Source: an uncultured Bacteroidales bacterium (lineage in GTDB: Bacteria; Bacteroidota; Bacteroidia; Bacteroidales; Paludibacteraceae). Taken from it: DNA of 20,018 nucleotides. Position numbers and translations under genes: made by a program. Under the pieces are notes generated by a model. The model saw nothing but the letters and a program-made list of their open reading frames with translations. It was not told the origin of the DNA and ran no database searches. Each line of letters begins with the position of its first letter. Within the stretch, counting starts at the first letter, position 1. Location: NCBI GenBank assembly GCA_937910305.1, contig CALEPS010000078.1, positions 1 to 20,018 of the forward strand, read 5' to 3'. Below, one piece after another: positions 19,104 to 20,018 of the stretch.

Positions 19104-20003
19104 CAAAAAGGAAATCCAAAATTTTCAACGATTAACAATGATGCTAATTCATTTAATTCAGCATTAGAACTCAAAGCAAATCTAAGTAAAATTAAATTTG
19201 ATTCAAATAATAATAAAATAGAAAAAAATTCAGAAAAGCAAATAGATAATAAATCAAAAAAAGAATTAATTAATAATAATATAGTCAATAATGAGCAAAA
19301 TCAAGAAATAATAGACAATACAAATATAATAGATTCTCAATCAATAAAAGATAATAAATCATCAAATAATAAAATGTCAATAAAAGAAGGTATAAGCATA
19401 AAATTAAATTATTTAACCGAATTTTGTCCATCAAATACAGCAAAAGAAGAAAAAAAAGAAGAAGAATCAAAAACTTCCAACATTCAAAAAGAAAGCATTT
19501 CCGAGGAAATCGAAGATGAAGTCGGCTCCATCGATGAATTTAATAATGCCAATGATAATCGAAGTATATTATCTTCATATGTATTTAGTTCTGTGCGACC
19601 TACTGAAAGTAATAAATCATTCGCGAGTTCTATTTATGGTCGAAGTGATTCGCAAGAATTAGTCTCGAATTATAATGAACTTATGAGTAATAAAGGTATG
19701 GGAATAATTCCTGTGGAATTAAAAAATAATAAAGAAGTGGAAATAAGAATGGATAATTTACATCGAAATAGTAAGAATTATTTTATTTCGATGAGAATGA
19801 ATGAAATAAAAAGAAAGAAAGAAAAAATAAATGAAAAAGAAAAATTGATTAAAAATAATTATGATAATATTGATAAAATGAAAAAAAAAATTGAAATTAT
19901 GGATAATGAAGAAAGACAATATCAACGTTGGATTGAAAAAGAAGAGGAAGAAAATGAAAATTTAATCTATTTACTTAATTTTTTAATGAATGTAAATAAA
20001 TAA
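19104..20003 (+). CDS. Low-complexity Asn/Lys/Glu-rich coiled-coil protein, 5' partial, eukaryote-like
   Basis: The frame is open from 19080 (a TTG in the truncated promoter) to the TAA at 20001-20003, but sequence resembling one gene begins only after 19103. The N-terminal half is Asn/Ser/Lys/Glu-rich low complexity (NNNIVNNEQNQEIIDN; DNKSSNNK). A middle part is less biased (SVRPTESNKSFASSIYGRSD). The last 80 residues form a long charged coiled coil (NEIKRKKEKINEKEKLIKNN; DNEERQYQRWIEKEEEENEN). Codons are almost all A/T-ending. No bacterial family is recognised. The composition suggests an anaerobic gut fungus or another A+T-rich protist, or less likely a Mollicute-like bacterium. The true start is probably missing because of the junction. 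Confidence 0.5.
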   Translation, partial: QKGNPKFSTINNDANSFNSALELKANLSKIKFDSNNNKIEKNSEKQIDNKSKKELINNNIVNNEQNQEIIDNTNIIDSQSIKDNKSSNNKMSIKEGISIKLNYLTEFCPSNTAKEEKKEEESKTSNIQKESISEEIEDEVGSIDEFNNANDNRSILSSYVFSSVRPTESNKSFASSIYGRSDSQELVSNYNELMSNKGMGIIPVELKNNKEVEIRMDNLHRNSKNYFISMRMNEIKRKKEKINEKEKLIKNNYDNIDKMKKKIEIMDNEERQYQRWIEKEEEENENLIYLLNFLMNVNK

Positions 20004-20018
20004 AAATTTATTTATATA

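Overview
The window looks like a Bacteroidales (Bacteroidota) genome fragment, probably from a gut or rumen metagenome, with about 0.9 kb of foreign-looking, very A+T-rich sequence joined to its right end. The Bacteroidales assignment rests on six exact copies of the phylum-type promoter (a -33 TTGC or TTGT, a 19-bp spacer, and a -7 TAnnTTTG) placed in front of genes, on lipoprotein signals, and on typical families (DUF3990/DUF3791, HxlR, ACGX-type radical SAM).

Region 1 (1-6000) is an A+T-rich accessory block. It opens with an overlapping DUF3791-DUF3990-DUF3791 cassette, an ADP-ribosyltransferase-like putative toxin between two small partners. A 320-bp gap full of stem-loops follows. Then come two secreted or lipid-anchored proteins of unknown function, an HNH homing-type endonuclease, a small membrane protein, a large GIY-YIG/zinc-finger modular endonuclease and an unknown helical protein. 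A terminator-like hairpin closes the block.

Region 2 (6180-11930) is a G+C-richer operon behind a clear promoter. It encodes a membrane Cache-sensor SpoIIE phosphatase with a C-terminal RsbW-like ATPase, a 911-residue single-chain polar-amino-acid-type ABC transporter, and a ZIP metal transporter. In the transporter, permease, substrate-binding domain, ATPase and a degenerate RsbW-like tail are fused, and the two lobes of the binding domain appear in swapped order.

Region 3 (12160-16150) holds an unknown protein, an alpha/beta hydrolase with a duplicated SUMF1-type protein, and an acetyltransferase with a flavodoxin. Two promoters sit back to back between the first two genes.

Region 4 (16170-18690) is the most interesting part. 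On the minus strand lies an operon of a nitroreductase, a 68-residue Cys-rich ACGX-repeat precursor peptide (three 17-residue repeats) and a radical SAM/SPASM enzyme. A divergent HxlR-type regulator lies across a shared promoter region, and a flavodoxin gene converges on the operon. I read this as a ribosomally made, post-translationally modified peptide system of the ACGX class.

Region 5 (18684-20018) starts with a dense cluster of inverted repeats. It then has a promoter cut off exactly at its -7 box, followed by a low-complexity Asn/Lys/Glu-rich coding sequence resembling an anaerobic fungus or protist. An assembly chimera is the simplest reading.

A unifying oddity is nine short tandem tracts with 7-8 bp units. 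They lie between genes and, in frame, at domain linkers inside three different proteins.
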